Shown here piece after piece: positions 43,947-53,564 of a stretch of DNA of 64,000 bases. The notes under the pieces were generated by a model. That model made no database searches, was not told where the DNA came from, and was given only the letters and a program-made list of their open reading frames with translations. This stretch comes from Cesiribacter andamanensis AMV16. GTDB taxonomy: Bacteria > Bacteroidota > Bacteroidia > Cytophagales > Cyclobacteriaceae. Position numbers and translations under genes: made by a program. Positions within the stretch are counted from its first letter, which is position 1. Every line of letters starts with the position of its first letter. The stretch is taken from assembly GCF_000348925.1 (NCBI RefSeq), contig NZ_AODQ01000009.1, positions 1-64,000 of the forward strand, written 5' to 3'.

Positions 43947-45022
43947 TTAGTCCCAGATGTAGAATTCCAGCAGCCGGCCATTGGCATCAAAGTTCTTAAG
44001 AGCAGGGGTTTTCTTCTTTTTCACCTTTATACCCCTGCCCGTTTTAAAGGTATTGCCTGCAGGAGTATCATAAATGCGGATGGGGGCGGGTGCTTTATCC
44101 CCCTTTTTCAGTTCATAGCGGTCTTCATCGGCACCGCCATGCACCAGCAGGCGAATGGGAGAGCGCCCGGATCCCTCAAACACAAAGGAGTCGCTGCCCG
44201 CCAGACCCAGCAAATTTATTTCCCGGGTCTCGGATGCCAGAAACAGGCGGCTGAACAGCAGCTCTTTTTCCTTTCCCTTGCTGCTGGTCTGCCACATTTC
44301 TATTTCCAGATCTACTCCCCGGGCCCGCACCACAAATTTTTCGTGCTTATCGGTCCCGTAAATGACCGGCTTGCGGGCCAGAGCCTCGTAGTAGTTCATT
44401 ACCTCTGCAGGAAGGGCATCGCGGCGGGCTTTCAGGCTGTGCTCGATCCAGGCTCCGTTCAGTGCATACACTTCGGGGGGCAGCTGGCGCACCCCCTGCT
44501 CTATGGCGGCATCCCCTGGTATGGTAAACACCCAGCGCCTCGGCCATGGGGGGGCAGGGTAAGCGCAGCATACGGGTGGGCCGATGAGTTCTGGTCCTTA
44601 ACCATAGCCCCCAGGCCTATGGGCCGCAGGGCCCGGGGCAGGTTGGCCGCCGGATCTTTATCAATAGAGCGAAGCACGTATTCATTTCCCGCCTCATCGG
44701 CCACACGCAGGTTATGAGTCTGGCGGCCACCGCCCTTTTTCAGGATGGTATAGCCACCTGCCTGCAGGTTAAAGACCGGCAGCTCTACCGGCGTGGCCCA
44801 CTCGTCCCGATACTTATCGCCCCACAGAAAACGATGGGCCCGGCTGCGGGCATAATGCGTGCCGGCAGCCAGGGTAACGGTCTGGCCCGTTTCGCCATCC
44901 TGCACTTCGGGACCCTGGCGGGGGTTCTCTACCTGCCGGGTAGCCCCCACCCAGGAAGGTTGGCCGCTGCCCAGCACAAGTGAGCCGATCAGGCAGAGCG
45001 TTGGCAAAAAAATGTACTTCAT
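43947..45022 (-). pseudogene. Remnant of a large outer-membrane surface-antigen gene (frame breaks and internal deletion)
   Basis: The first frame (45022 downward) has a signal peptide and then a conserved Bacteroidetes segment: AAGTHYARSRAHRFLWGDKYRDEWATPV, LKKGGGRQTHNLRV and DQNSSAHPYAALTLPP. It then leaves frame at seven G (44548-44554): the continuation MAEALGVYHT is in a different frame. The next match, in a third frame, is GVRQLPPEVYALNGAWIEHSLKARRDALP...LVHGGADEDRYEL, which in the usual family lies some 200 residues later. The C-terminal BamA-like barrel is missing. The gene thus seems decayed by at least one indel, a deletion and loss of its 3' end. Confidence 0.65.
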
Positions 45023-45269
45023 TAAAAAATGGGATCTGGTCCTGATGCTAAAGTACTACGGAGATTAAATATGAACAGTTGCCCTATACCACGGCAGCAG
45101 GTGGTACCCTTTAGATCCGCTGTGTGGAGCCAGAGCAGCTCTTGCGTTGGCTGTGTTGCCGGAGTAGGTATCTGACGGCAGGGATACTGTATTGCTGCAC
45201 ACTTCACTCTTTCCCTATTTCCTTTACAGCAAAATAGGGCACAGCTACTCGCCAACACCTAAAAAGTAT

Positions 45270-45277
45270 TACCTTTG
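45270..45277 (+). promoter_or_regulatory. -7 box of glyS
   Basis: TACCTTTG, a perfect TAnnTTTG, ends 5 nt before the ATG at 45283. A leaderless transcript is implied. Confidence 0.55.
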
Positions 45278-45282
45278 CCCCT

Positions 45283-46767
45283 ATGGCAACCGACGACAAA
45301 GACCTCTTTAAGAAGATTGTATCGCATGCAAAGGAGTATGGGTTTGTATACCCCTCTAGCGAAATATACGATGGCCTGCAGGCCGTATACGACTATGGCC
45401 CCTATGGCGCCGAGCTCAAAAAGAACCTGAAGGACATCTGGTGGCAGAGCATGACCCGCCTCCATGCCAATGTGGTGGGCCTGGATGCGGCCATTTTCAT
45501 GCACCCCCTTACCTGGAAGGCCTCCGGCCACGTGGATAGCTTTAACGATCCCATGATCGATAATAAAGACTCCAAAAAACGCTACCGGGCCGATACCCTC
45601 ATAGAAGACTGGGCCGCCCGTCTGGAAGCCGAAGGCAAGCCCGAGAAAGCCCAGGCCCTGGTAACGGAAATGAACCAGCTGCTGGAAGCCGAAAACCTCA
45701 CTGAGCTGCGGGAGCTGATCGTGCGCGAGGGCATTAGCTGCCCTCTGAGCGGCACCACCAACTGGACCGAGGTGCGCCAGTTTAACCTCATGTTCTCAAC
45801 CGAGGTAGGTTCTGTGGCCGAAGATGCATCCAAGATCTACCTGCGGCCCGAAACCGCCCAGGGCATTTTTGTGAACTTCCTGAACGTGCAGAAAACGGCC
45901 CGCATGAAAGTGCCTTTTGGTATTGCCCAGATCGGCAAGGCATTCCGTAACGAGATTGTAGCCCGGCAGTTCATCTTCCGCATGCGGGAGTTTGAACAGA
46001 TGGAAATGCAGTTCTTTGTGCGCCCCGGCACCGAAATGGACTGGTACGAGCAGTGGCGCGAAACCCGCCTGCGCTGGCACAAGGCGCTGGGCATTCCGGC
46101 CGAGAGCCTGCGCATTCACCCCCACGAAAAGCTGGCCCACTATGCCAATGCGGCCCTGGATATTGAATTCAAATTTCCCTTTGGCTTTAAGGAAGTAGAA
46201 GGTATCCACAGCCGCACCGATTTTGACCTGCGCAGCCACCAGGAGCTGAGCCGCAAAAAGCAGCAGTACTTCGATCCGGAACTGGACGAGAACGGAAAGC
46301 CTTATGGCAACTACATCCCCTATGTGGTGGAAACTTCCATTGGCGCCGACCGCCTGTTTCTGATGCTGCTCTGCAGTGCCTATCGGGAAGAAACCACCGG
46401 CGAGGGCGAGGAGCAGAAGAGCCGCACCTACCTGAAGCTGCACCCGGCCCTGGCCCCGGTAAAAGCCGCTATTTTCCCACTGGTGAAAAAAGATGGCCTG
46501 GCCGAAAAAGCCATGGCTATCTACAACGAGCTGCGCCACGATTTTAACCTGATCTATGAAGAGCAGCAGTCCATTGGCAAGCGCTACGCCCGCCAGGACC
46601 AGATTGGTACCCCCTTCTGCATTGCCGTAGATTATGATACTATGGAAAACGATACCGTAACCATCCGCTACCGCGATACCATGGAGCAAAAGCGGGTGCC
46701 CATTTCGGCCCTGCGGGAAGAGATTGGCCGGGAAGTATCGGCGGCAAATATCTTCAAGAATCTGTAA
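45283..46767 (+). CDS. glyS: Glycine--tRNA ligase, single-chain type
   Basis: 494 residues of the alpha2 (archaeal/eukaryal-like) class II enzyme, not the alpha-beta bacterial form. Landmarks are GFVYPSSEIYDGLQAVYDYGPYGAELKKN at the N-terminus, YLRPETAQGIFVNF, FRNEIVARQFIFRMREFEQMEMQFFV (motif 2) and ETSIGADRLFLMLL (motif 3), with a C-terminal anticodon domain (LVKKDGLAEKAMAIYNELRHDFN, YDTMENDTVTIRYRDTMEQ). It charges tRNA-Gly. It is followed by a repeat-rich intergenic cassette. Confidence 0.97.
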   Translation: MATDDKDLFKKIVSHAKEYGFVYPSSEIYDGLQAVYDYGPYGAELKKNLKDIWWQSMTRLHANVVGLDAAIFMHPLTWKASGHVDSFNDPMIDNKDSKKRYRADTLIEDWAARLEAEGKPEKAQALVTEMNQLLEAENLTELRELIVREGISCPLSGTTNWTEVRQFNLMFSTEVGSVAEDASKIYLRPETAQGIFVNFLNVQKTARMKVPFGIAQIGKAFRNEIVARQFIFRMREFEQMEMQFFVRPGTEMDWYEQWRETRLRWHKALGIPAESLRIHPHEKLAHYANAALDIEFKFPFGFKEVEGIHSRTDFDLRSHQELSRKKQQYFDPELDENGKPYGNYIPYVVETSIGADRLFLMLLCSAYREETTGEGEEQKSRTYLKLHPALAPVKAAIFPLVKKDGLAEKAMAIYNELRHDFNLIYEEQQSIGKRYARQDQIGTPFCIAVDYDTMENDTVTIRYRDTMEQKRVPISALREEIGREVSAANIFKNL

Positions 46768-46830
46768 GGGCGGCAGGCTGCCGAAATCATTCCAAACATG
46801 AATCATCCCATTTAATTTTGATCAGGATGA

Positions 46831-46874
46831 TTACTAAAAAGGCCTCAGGATTTATTCTGAGGCCTTTTTAGTAA
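46831..46874. terminator. Terminator after glyS
   Basis: A perfect 18-bp stem (arm TTACTAAAAAGGCCTCAG) around GATTTATT. It can terminate in both directions. Confidence 0.85.
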
Positions 46875-46883
46875 GGTTGGCAG

Positions 46884-46995
46884 TCATTTCGAGGCTACGC
46901 GCCCCGCCAGCGGGAGAAATCTTGGAAAGCCTCCAGTCAAGAGCTGTCTTTTCCAGGATCTCTCCTGATGGCGGGGCGCGTAGCCTCGAGAGGAT
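46884..46995. repeat. Hairpin element with 20-bp inverted ends
   Basis: CGAGGCTACGCGCCCCGCCA (46890-46909) pairs perfectly with 46969-46988. The inner part also pairs imperfectly (GGAGAAATCTTGGAAA with TTTTCCAGGATCTCTCC). The left flank GTCATTTCG matches the palindrome at 24288. Confidence 0.75.
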
Positions 46996-47341
46996 GGCGC
47001 TTGTTTACGCTTTCAGGCTACTAAAACAGCCATTTGAAACCGTTTTGCTTATTTTTAGAAATTCGGGATGATTCATGTTTTTGTTTACTCCCCGCTGCTG
47101 CCTTTCCGGCTGATTTTCTTACACCTGCTTGCTTCGCCCCCGGGGCTGTTGCATCTTCGCTCTTTGAGTGACTACCTATCATACAGGCTAGGCCCTCTGC
47201 CTGCTGCGAGAGGTGCTACACTACAGCCGCCAGCCCATTGCCGGAGAGCAGACCGGCCCTTCCGGACGCCGGCTGTAAATAGACAGGCAAAAAAAGCACC
47301 TCCGGCAGGCAATTCCCGTACGTTATAGAAAAAAACAGGCC

Positions 47342-48178
47342 TTGACTACAGCCCCCTCTCCACCGCTTCTGGATACAGTCCTGCAGCTTTTCTCTGCAGG
47401 CCCCACCGGTGTGGGTATTCTGCTGTTGCTGGCGGTAGGGGGTATCTCCTTTATGGCCTGGGTGCTTTCCCGCCAGGATGCCCCGGCCGTACTGCCCCTG
47501 AAACCGGCTTACCGCCGGCTGCTGCAGCAGCACTCGCTCTACTACCAGCAGCTGAGCCCCTACAACCAGAAACGCTTTGAAAAGCGGGTGCAGCAGTTCA
47601 TCAACCTCAAGCGCTTTGTGCCGCGCAACATGCCGCAGGTAACCGCCGAAATGAAAGTACTCATTGCCGCCTCGGCCGTGCAGCTTACCTTTGGCCTGCC
47701 CAATGTATACCTGCGCCATTTCAAAACCATTCTGGTTTATCCTGATAATTACTATTCTACCATCAGCAAGCGCTACCACAAGGGAGAGGTCAATCCCTGG
47801 TACGGCATTATTGTGCTTTCCTGGAAGGCCTTTGTGGAGGGCCTGGCCGATCCCGGCGATTCGCTCAACCTGGGCCTGCACGAAATGGCCCACGCCCTGC
47901 GGCTGGAAAATGTAGTGCGCAATGACGAGCACAGCTTCCTGAAACCCCACATTCTGAAACAGTGGACCGATGAGAGCCAGCTGGAGCGGCAGAAGATTGG
48001 GGAAGGCCAGAGCCACTTCTTTCGCCAGTACGCTGCCCTGGACGATGAGGAGTTCTTTGCCATTGCCGTAGAGAACTTCTTTGAGCGCCCCCAGCAGTTC
48101 TGGCAGGAGCTGCCCCACCTCTACCGCACCCTCAGCCTGTTGCTCAACCAGGACCCCCTGTTGGTTGTAAAGGAGTGA
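47342..48178 (+). CDS. MtfA-like zinc peptidase (M90 family)
   Basis: 278 residues starting at TTG 47342. One membrane span (GVGILLLLAVGGISFMAWVL) is followed by the MtfA core: LNLGLHEMAHALRLEN contains HEMAH, and the third ligand lies in DDEEFFAIAVENFFERP. MtfA controls glucose uptake in E. coli by binding Mlc; in Bacteroidetes the role is unknown. The gene lies between glyS and dgt, 574 bp from the former. Confidence 0.85.
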   Translation: MTTAPSPPLLDTVLQLFSAGPTGVGILLLLAVGGISFMAWVLSRQDAPAVLPLKPAYRRLLQQHSLYYQQLSPYNQKRFEKRVQQFINLKRFVPRNMPQVTAEMKVLIAASAVQLTFGLPNVYLRHFKTILVYPDNYYSTISKRYHKGEVNPWYGIIVLSWKAFVEGLADPGDSLNLGLHEMAHALRLENVVRNDEHSFLKPHILKQWTDESQLERQKIGEGQSHFFRQYAALDDEEFFAIAVENFFERPQQFWQELPHLYRTLSLLLNQDPLLVVKE

Positions 48179-48298
48179 TGGGTTGAGTGTGGTAGCTGCA
48201 AATTACGTATCTTGCCAGTTGCTAGTCTGTGGCTGATGGCTGCCTGCTTGCTGCCAGCCCCCTGTCTCACTACTTACTACTCAGTACCCATACCCTAC

Positions 48299-49639
48299 AT
48301 GACCTGGATACAGCTGCTCTCTGCTCAGCGCGCCGATGGCAAACCGGCCGACCCCACAGCCACCCGCTCGGCTTTTGAGCAGGATTTTGACCGCATCATC
48401 TTCTCCCACCCCTTTCGCCGCCTGCAGGATAAAACACAGGTCTTTCCCTTGCCCAAGGAAGATTTTGTGCACACCCGCCTTACCCACAGCCTGGAGGTAA
48501 GCTCGGTGGGCCGCTCGCTGGGCAAGCGCGTGGGCGAGGTGCTGGTGCAGCGCCATCCCGAGTTGGAGCAGGCCGGCATCAGCCAGTTTGATTTTGGGGC
48601 CGTGGTGGCCGCCGCTGCCCTTACGCACGATATCGGCAACCCTCCCTTTGGCCACTGTGGCGAGGCAGCCATCTCCGAATTCTTCAAATCTCCGGAAATA
48701 GAAGCCCTGCTGCGGGAACACTGCAGCCCGGCCCAGTGGCAGGACCTTATCTCTTTTGAGGGCAATGCCCAGGGCTTTCGCATCCTCAACAAAGCGGCCA
48801 ATACAGGCCTGCGCCTTACCTACGCCACCCTGGCGGCCTTTAGCAAATACCCCTGCCAGTCGCTGCTGGAGCAGCGCGACAAAAGCAAGGTGAGTCAGAA
48901 AAAATACGGATTCTTTCAGAGCGAGCGGGAAACCTTTGCTGCCCTGGCCGAGGCTACCGGCCTGCCCCGCCTGCCGGGCGAAGAAGCGGCCTGGCAGCGC
49001 CATCCCCTGGCCTTTCTGGTAGAGGCCGCCGATGATATCTGCTACCACCTCATTGACCTGGAAGATGGCTGCCGCATGGGGCTGATCTCCTTTGAGGAAA
49101 CCCGCGACTTTATGGCCCAGATTCTGCAGGAGCGCTACAAGCCCGAAAAGCTGCAGCAGATCCGCGGCCGCGATGAGCAGCTGGGCGTGCTGCGCTCGCT
49201 GGCCATTGGCACCCTCATTGATCAGGCCACAGCCGTATTTCTGGAGAATGAGCAGGCCATGCTGCAGGGGCGCTTTGAAGAGGCCCTCTGCGATCTGGTG
49301 CCCAGCCGGCAGGTGCTTTCTGCTATAAAAAAGCGCTCGGTGGAAAAGATTTACCGCTCCCAACCCGTGCTGGAAACTGAAATTGCCGGCTTTGAGGTAC
49401 TGGCCGGCCTGCTGGAGGCATTTGTAAAAGCCGGTTTTTATCAGCAATTTGCGCCCGAAAAGTTTTCGGCCCGGCACCGCTCTGCCCTGTTGCTATTGCC
49501 TGAGTCATACCGCTCGCAGCCAGGGGTTTCTGTGTATGAGCTGGTGATGGACTGCCTCGATTTTGTATCGGGCCTCACCGACCGCCATGCCGTAAGCCTG
49601 TACCGGAAAATAAAGGGTAGCGCCCTGCCGGTCCTCTAG
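48299..49639 (+). CDS. dgt: Deoxyguanosinetriphosphate triphosphohydrolase
   Basis: 446 residues from ATG 48299. The HD-domain motif is clear: SHPFRRLQDKTQVFPL, HTRLTHSLEVSSVGRSLG and LTHDIGNPPFGHCGE. It hydrolyses dGTP (or other dNTPs) to deoxynucleoside and triphosphate, controlling dNTP pools. Length and order match Dgt-like dNTPases. It starts 120 bp after the MtfA-like gene. Confidence 0.94.
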   Translation: MTWIQLLSAQRADGKPADPTATRSAFEQDFDRIIFSHPFRRLQDKTQVFPLPKEDFVHTRLTHSLEVSSVGRSLGKRVGEVLVQRHPELEQAGISQFDFGAVVAAAALTHDIGNPPFGHCGEAAISEFFKSPEIEALLREHCSPAQWQDLISFEGNAQGFRILNKAANTGLRLTYATLAAFSKYPCQSLLEQRDKSKVSQKKYGFFQSERETFAALAEATGLPRLPGEEAAWQRHPLAFLVEAADDICYHLIDLEDGCRMGLISFEETRDFMAQILQERYKPEKLQQIRGRDEQLGVLRSLAIGTLIDQATAVFLENEQAMLQGRFEEALCDLVPSRQVLSAIKKRSVEKIYRSQPVLETEIAGFEVLAGLLEAFVKAGFYQQFAPEKFSARHRSALLLLPESYRSQPGVSVYELVMDCLDFVSGLTDRHAVSLYRKIKGSALPVL

Positions 49640-49713
49640 TGTAGTACACCCCCCTTTCTGGCCTGCCAATAACCCGCCGGGATGGATTTATTAAAGAAGA
49701 GCCTCCAGAGAGC

Positions 49714-52143
49714 ATGTTCGATTTTCTTGCTCAGTTCATACTCCGTTACCGACTGAATCTGCTGCTGGCCGTAGCACTGGTTACGGCCTTCTTTGCTGTA
49801 CAGATCCCCAAACTGGAGCTCAGCTACGATTTTGCCCAGGTAGTGCCGCCCAATGATCCGGAGATGCTCTTTCTCTCCGAATTCAAGCAGGAGTTTGGCG
49901 AGGATGGCAATGTGCTGGTGATTGGCCTGCAGGACAGCAGCCTGTATACCCCCCAGAATTTTGCCCGCTACCGCTACATGAGCCTGGAGCTGCAAAAAAT
50001 CCGCGGAGTAGAGGGGGTATTGTCGCTACCCGTCATGCCCCGCCTGGTGCGCAACGACTCGCTGCGCACCTTTGAGCCGGAGCCCATTTTTACCGGTGCC
50101 CCCGAGAGCCAGGCCGAACTGGACAGCCTGCTGCAGCTGGCCCTGGACCAGAAGATCTACAGCCGCCAGCTGATCAACCCGGCCAATGGCGCCACCCTTA
50201 TGGTGCTTACGGTAGACATGAGCGTTATTGGCTCGCCCGACCGCCAGCGCCTGATGGATGATTTGCTGATGGTGACCGAGCCCTTTGAAGAGAAGACCGG
50301 CATCAAACTGCACTATGCCGGGGTACCCTTTGTACGGGCGGTCATGACGGGCAAGGTGCAGCAGGAGCTCAAGCTCTTTCTGGTGCTGTCGGTGGTGGTA
50401 ACGGCCCTTATCCTCTTTGCATTTTTCCGTTCGGTAAAGGCCGTGGTGTTTCCCATGGTGGTCATTGGGGTGATGATCGTCTGGTCGCTGGGCACCCTGG
50501 TGCTGTTTGGCTTTAAGATCACCCTGCTGACGGGCCTTATTCCCCCCATTATCGTAGTCATCGGCATTCCCAACTGCATTTACCTGCTCAACAAGTACCA
50601 CCAGGAGTTTGCCAAAACGGGCCATCAGCAAAAGTCGCTTTCGCACATCATTCGCCGCATAGGGTTTGTAACGCTCATTACCAATTTTACTACGGCCATT
50701 GGCTTTCTGGTGCTGCTCTCCACCGATATCCGCATCCTGAAGGAGTTTGGCATTGTGGCCGGCCTGAACATTCTGGCCACATTTGTGGTGAGCCTGATCC
50801 TGATCCCGGCCATTTTCTCTTACCTGCCTCCTCCTTCGGCCCGGCACCTGCGCCACCTGGAGAGCCGCCGCCTGGACCGCATCCTCACCCTTTTTGATGT
50901 GCTGGTGCACCGCCACCGCTACCGCATTATGCTGGTGACCATAGGGGTGGTGCTGGTATCGCTGCTGGGGGTATGGCAGGTGCAGACCATCGCCTACATG
51001 GTAGATGATATTCCTGAAGAAAGTGATCTGAAACAGGACCTGTACTTCTTTGAGCAAAACTTTGGCGGAGTAATGCCCATGGAGATTGTGGTGGATACGG
51101 GCCGGCCCCGCGGCATCATGAACCTGCGCACCCTGGGCCAGGTAGACTCCCTGCAGCAGTACCTGGCCAGCCAGCCCGAGCTTAGCCCTCCTATCTCCAT
51201 CATCAACTTTCTGAAGGCCAGCCGGCAGGCGTTCTACAAAGGCAGCCCGGCCTTTTATGAGCTACCCAGCAGCCGGGAGCGCAGCTTTCTGCTGCCCTAC
51301 CTGCAGAATAATTCCGATATCGGCCGCCTTTCAAGCTCCTTCATGGACTCTACCGGCCAAAAGATGCGCCTGTCGCTAAAAGTGGCCGATGTGGGCTCCC
51401 AGCACATGGATACACTGGTAAACCTGCGCATACTGCCCCAGATCCGGCAGCTGTTTCCCGATAGCCTGGGGGTAGGGGTGCAGGTAACGGGCACCACCCT
51501 GCTCTTTATCAAGGGCAACCAGTACCTGATCCAGAACCTGCGCAGCAGCCTGCTCATTGCCATTGTGATTATTGCCCTGGTAATGGCGCTGCTCTTCCGC
51601 AATGGCCGCATGATCCTCATCTCGCTGGTGCCCAACATGGTGCCGCTGATTGTAACGGCGGGCCTGATGGGCTTTTTGGGCATTCCCCTTAAACCCAGCA
51701 CCGCGCTTATCTTCAGCATTGCCTTTGGCATTTCCGTAGACGACTCCATTCACTTTCTGGCCAAGTACCGGCAGGAGCTCTTCAACCAGAAGTTTTTTGT
51801 GGCCAAGGCCATTAGCCTTAGCCTGCGCGAAACCGGCTCCAGCATGATCTACACCTCCATTGTGCTCTTTTTTGGCTTTGTGATCTTTGTGTTCTCCGAA
51901 TTTGGCGGCACCGTGGCCCTGGGCATGCTCACCTCCATTACCCTGCTGCTGGCCATGCTTACCAACCTGCTGCTGCTGCCCTCGCTGCTGCTGGCCTTTG
52001 ATAGCGGCAAATATGAGCGGGACCAGCAGGCCCTCATTGAGCACTACGATGAGTTTTATGTAGAGAGTGAAGATGAGGAAATAGACCTCAAACAGCTGAG
52101 AAAAGAGCCGCTGGATCAGAACAAACCTTCTTCCGGCCAATAA
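49714..52143 (+). CDS. RND/MMPL-superfamily membrane protein
   Basis: 809 residues. Two MMPL-like halves each have a large loop after the first helix (residues about 30-210 and 440-600) and a bundle of five helices with the conserved GIPNCIYLLNKYHQEF and ISVDDSIHFLAKYRQEL segments. The acidic pair in VDDSIHF is the proton-relay region of the family. It probably exports a lipid or hydrophobic compound using proton motive force. No membrane-fusion or outer-membrane partner is adjacent. Confidence 0.88.
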   Translation: MFDFLAQFILRYRLNLLLAVALVTAFFAVQIPKLELSYDFAQVVPPNDPEMLFLSEFKQEFGEDGNVLVIGLQDSSLYTPQNFARYRYMSLELQKIRGVEGVLSLPVMPRLVRNDSLRTFEPEPIFTGAPESQAELDSLLQLALDQKIYSRQLINPANGATLMVLTVDMSVIGSPDRQRLMDDLLMVTEPFEEKTGIKLHYAGVPFVRAVMTGKVQQELKLFLVLSVVVTALILFAFFRSVKAVVFPMVVIGVMIVWSLGTLVLFGFKITLLTGLIPPIIVVIGIPNCIYLLNKYHQEFAKTGHQQKSLSHIIRRIGFVTLITNFTTAIGFLVLLSTDIRILKEFGIVAGLNILATFVVSLILIPAIFSYLPPPSARHLRHLESRRLDRILTLFDVLVHRHRYRIMLVTIGVVLVSLLGVWQVQTIAYMVDDIPEESDLKQDLYFFEQNFGGVMPMEIVVDTGRPRGIMNLRTLGQVDSLQQYLASQPELSPPISIINFLKASRQAFYKGSPAFYELPSSRERSFLLPYLQNNSDIGRLSSSFMDSTGQKMRLSLKVADVGSQHMDTLVNLRILPQIRQLFPDSLGVGVQVTGTTLLFIKGNQYLIQNLRSSLLIAIVIIALVMALLFRNGRMILISLVPNMVPLIVTAGLMGFLGIPLKPSTALIFSIAFGISVDDSIHFLAKYRQELFNQKFFVAKAISLSLRETGSSMIYTSIVLFFGFVIFVFSEFGGTVALGMLTSITLLLAMLTNLLLLPSLLLAFDSGKYERDQQALIEHYDEFYVESEDEEIDLKQLRKEPLDQNKPSSGQ

Positions 52144-52381
52144 CCTCTCCCTTGCCTGCTTCGTAACAGATAGGCGCCCCTTCATCTGGGAGATACGCCT
52201 ATGCACCGTTCAACTACCTGCAATCATCGTCAGAAATGCGCTGTTGCCCACCGGCTGCCGCGCCGATGTAGGGGCACCCTGTGGCTCCAAAAAAACAGCC
52301 CATCCTTTTTGTTGGCTTATTTTTTTGTACAGGGCCGCAAGCCCCTTTTTACCCCCTTTTTACTACTTGTTTCAGCCAAAC

Positions 52382-53476
52382 ATGAACTATCCTGAAATTA
52401 TCGCCGCCAATGTTCCCATTTTCTTCTTTGTGTATGAGCTGCCCAGCCAACGGATCGTCTACGTCAGTGAAAAATTCTTTGAGATGGCCGAAAAGGGGCG
52501 CAACAGCGATTCAGATGCCAGCCGGTTCCATCAGTACATTCATCCCGAAGACCAGCCCAGGCTTGAGCAGTTTTTCAGGGACCTTCATGAGGAGAATAAC
52601 TATATCTCCCGTGTAGAGCTCAGAACCAACGAAACCGTAGAGCAGATCGACTGGCTGGAGGTCAAAACCTATCCGGTAGAGGAAAATGGAGAAGAAGTGC
52701 GACTGCTGGTAGGCCATATTACCGACATCACCGAGCGCAAAAACCGCCTGAGGATGCTAAAGGAAAGCGCCAACAGCAAAGACAACATCATCAACATCCT
52801 TACCCACGACCTGCGGGCCCCCTTTCACCAGATCCAGATCATCACCGACCTGCTGCGCAAGGAAATGAGCCCAGAAGAGCAGCAAAAGCACAAGCGCTAC
52901 CTGGATGTGCTGCTTACCATCGGCAAGCAGTCCGATGGGCTCATTCAGCGGCTCATGCACCTCTCCCGCCTGCAGGAGCGCAGCCTGCACCCCGAGATGC
53001 GGCTGCACGACATGCGGCAGCTGGTGCGCGAAACCAGCCTGCAGTTTGATGCGCTGCTGCAGCGCCATGCGCTGGAGGTGCACTTTGAGCAGCCCGATTT
53101 TGCCGTAGAAGCCGAGGTAGACCAGGTACTCCTGCGCCAGGCGCTGGGCAACCTGCTCAACAACGCCATCAAATACACACCCGAAGGGGGCAGCATCACC
53201 TTTACCACGGGCTATACCAAAGCACATGACCACATAGAGCTGCGCCTGCGCGATACCGGCATTGGCATCCCTGAAGAAAAGCTGCAGCAACTGCTGAAGA
53301 ACCCCTCTGCTGCCAAGCGCACCGGCCTGAAAGGCGAAAAATCGACCGGACTGGGCCTGCTCATCTGCCAGCAGATCCTGCAGCTGCACAGGGGGCAGCT
53401 GGCCGTAGAAAGCCAGCAGGAAAAAGGCACTACCTTTATCATTACCCTGCCCATGCCCAACCCGCAGCACAACTAG
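52382..53476 (+). CDS. PAS-domain sensor histidine kinase
   Basis: 364 residues from ATG 52382. One PAS domain (about residues 8-120) is followed by HisKA (His142 in LTHDLRAPFHQ) and HATPase_c with NAIKYTPEGG, DTGIGIPEEKL and STGLGLLICQQI. No membrane segment. The long upstream frame is rejected because it has no coding character. It lies between the MMPL gene and ileS and has no adjacent regulator. Confidence 0.93.
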   Translation: MNYPEIIAANVPIFFFVYELPSQRIVYVSEKFFEMAEKGRNSDSDASRFHQYIHPEDQPRLEQFFRDLHEENNYISRVELRTNETVEQIDWLEVKTYPVEENGEEVRLLVGHITDITERKNRLRMLKESANSKDNIINILTHDLRAPFHQIQIITDLLRKEMSPEEQQKHKRYLDVLLTIGKQSDGLIQRLMHLSRLQERSLHPEMRLHDMRQLVRETSLQFDALLQRHALEVHFEQPDFAVEAEVDQVLLRQALGNLLNNAIKYTPEGGSITFTTGYTKAHDHIELRLRDTGIGIPEEKLQQLLKNPSAAKRTGLKGEKSTGLGLLICQQILQLHRGQLAVESQQEKGTTFIITLPMPNPQHN

Positions 53477-53531
53477 CCCTACATTTGCCTGTGCGCCTGC
53501 TCATTCGCCTACCAAAACCAGGGGATTTGCC

Positions 53532-53539
53532 TATATTTG
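53532..53539 (+). promoter_or_regulatory. -7 box of ileS
   Basis: TATATTTG, a perfect TAnnTTTG, about 26 bp before the ATG; a leader of about 20 nt is expected. Confidence 0.55.
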
Positions 53540-53564
53540 CATCTTCTTTAGACGATTTGCAGCC

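Larger units (their letters stand above)
46796..47078. repeat. Inverted-repeat-bounded intergenic cassette after glyS
   Basis: A 283-bp block bounded by ACATGAATCATCCC (46796-46809) and its exact reverse complement (47065-47078). Inside are a strong terminator and a separate hairpin element. The outer repeats resemble those of the block after ileS, suggesting a mobile or dispersed repeat. Confidence 0.7.

Noticed and set aside
44501-44571. A programmed frameshift to explain the broken surface-antigen gene.
   Set aside because: Three frames and a missing middle section are needed; a single shift does not restore the usual order.
45080-45210. A possible RNA gene in the gap before glyS.
   Set aside because: I could not fold a tRNA cloverleaf and there is no conserved RNA motif.
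48281-49477. A 398-codon open frame antisense to dgt.
   Set aside because: Shadow of dgt, which has all HD-domain motifs.
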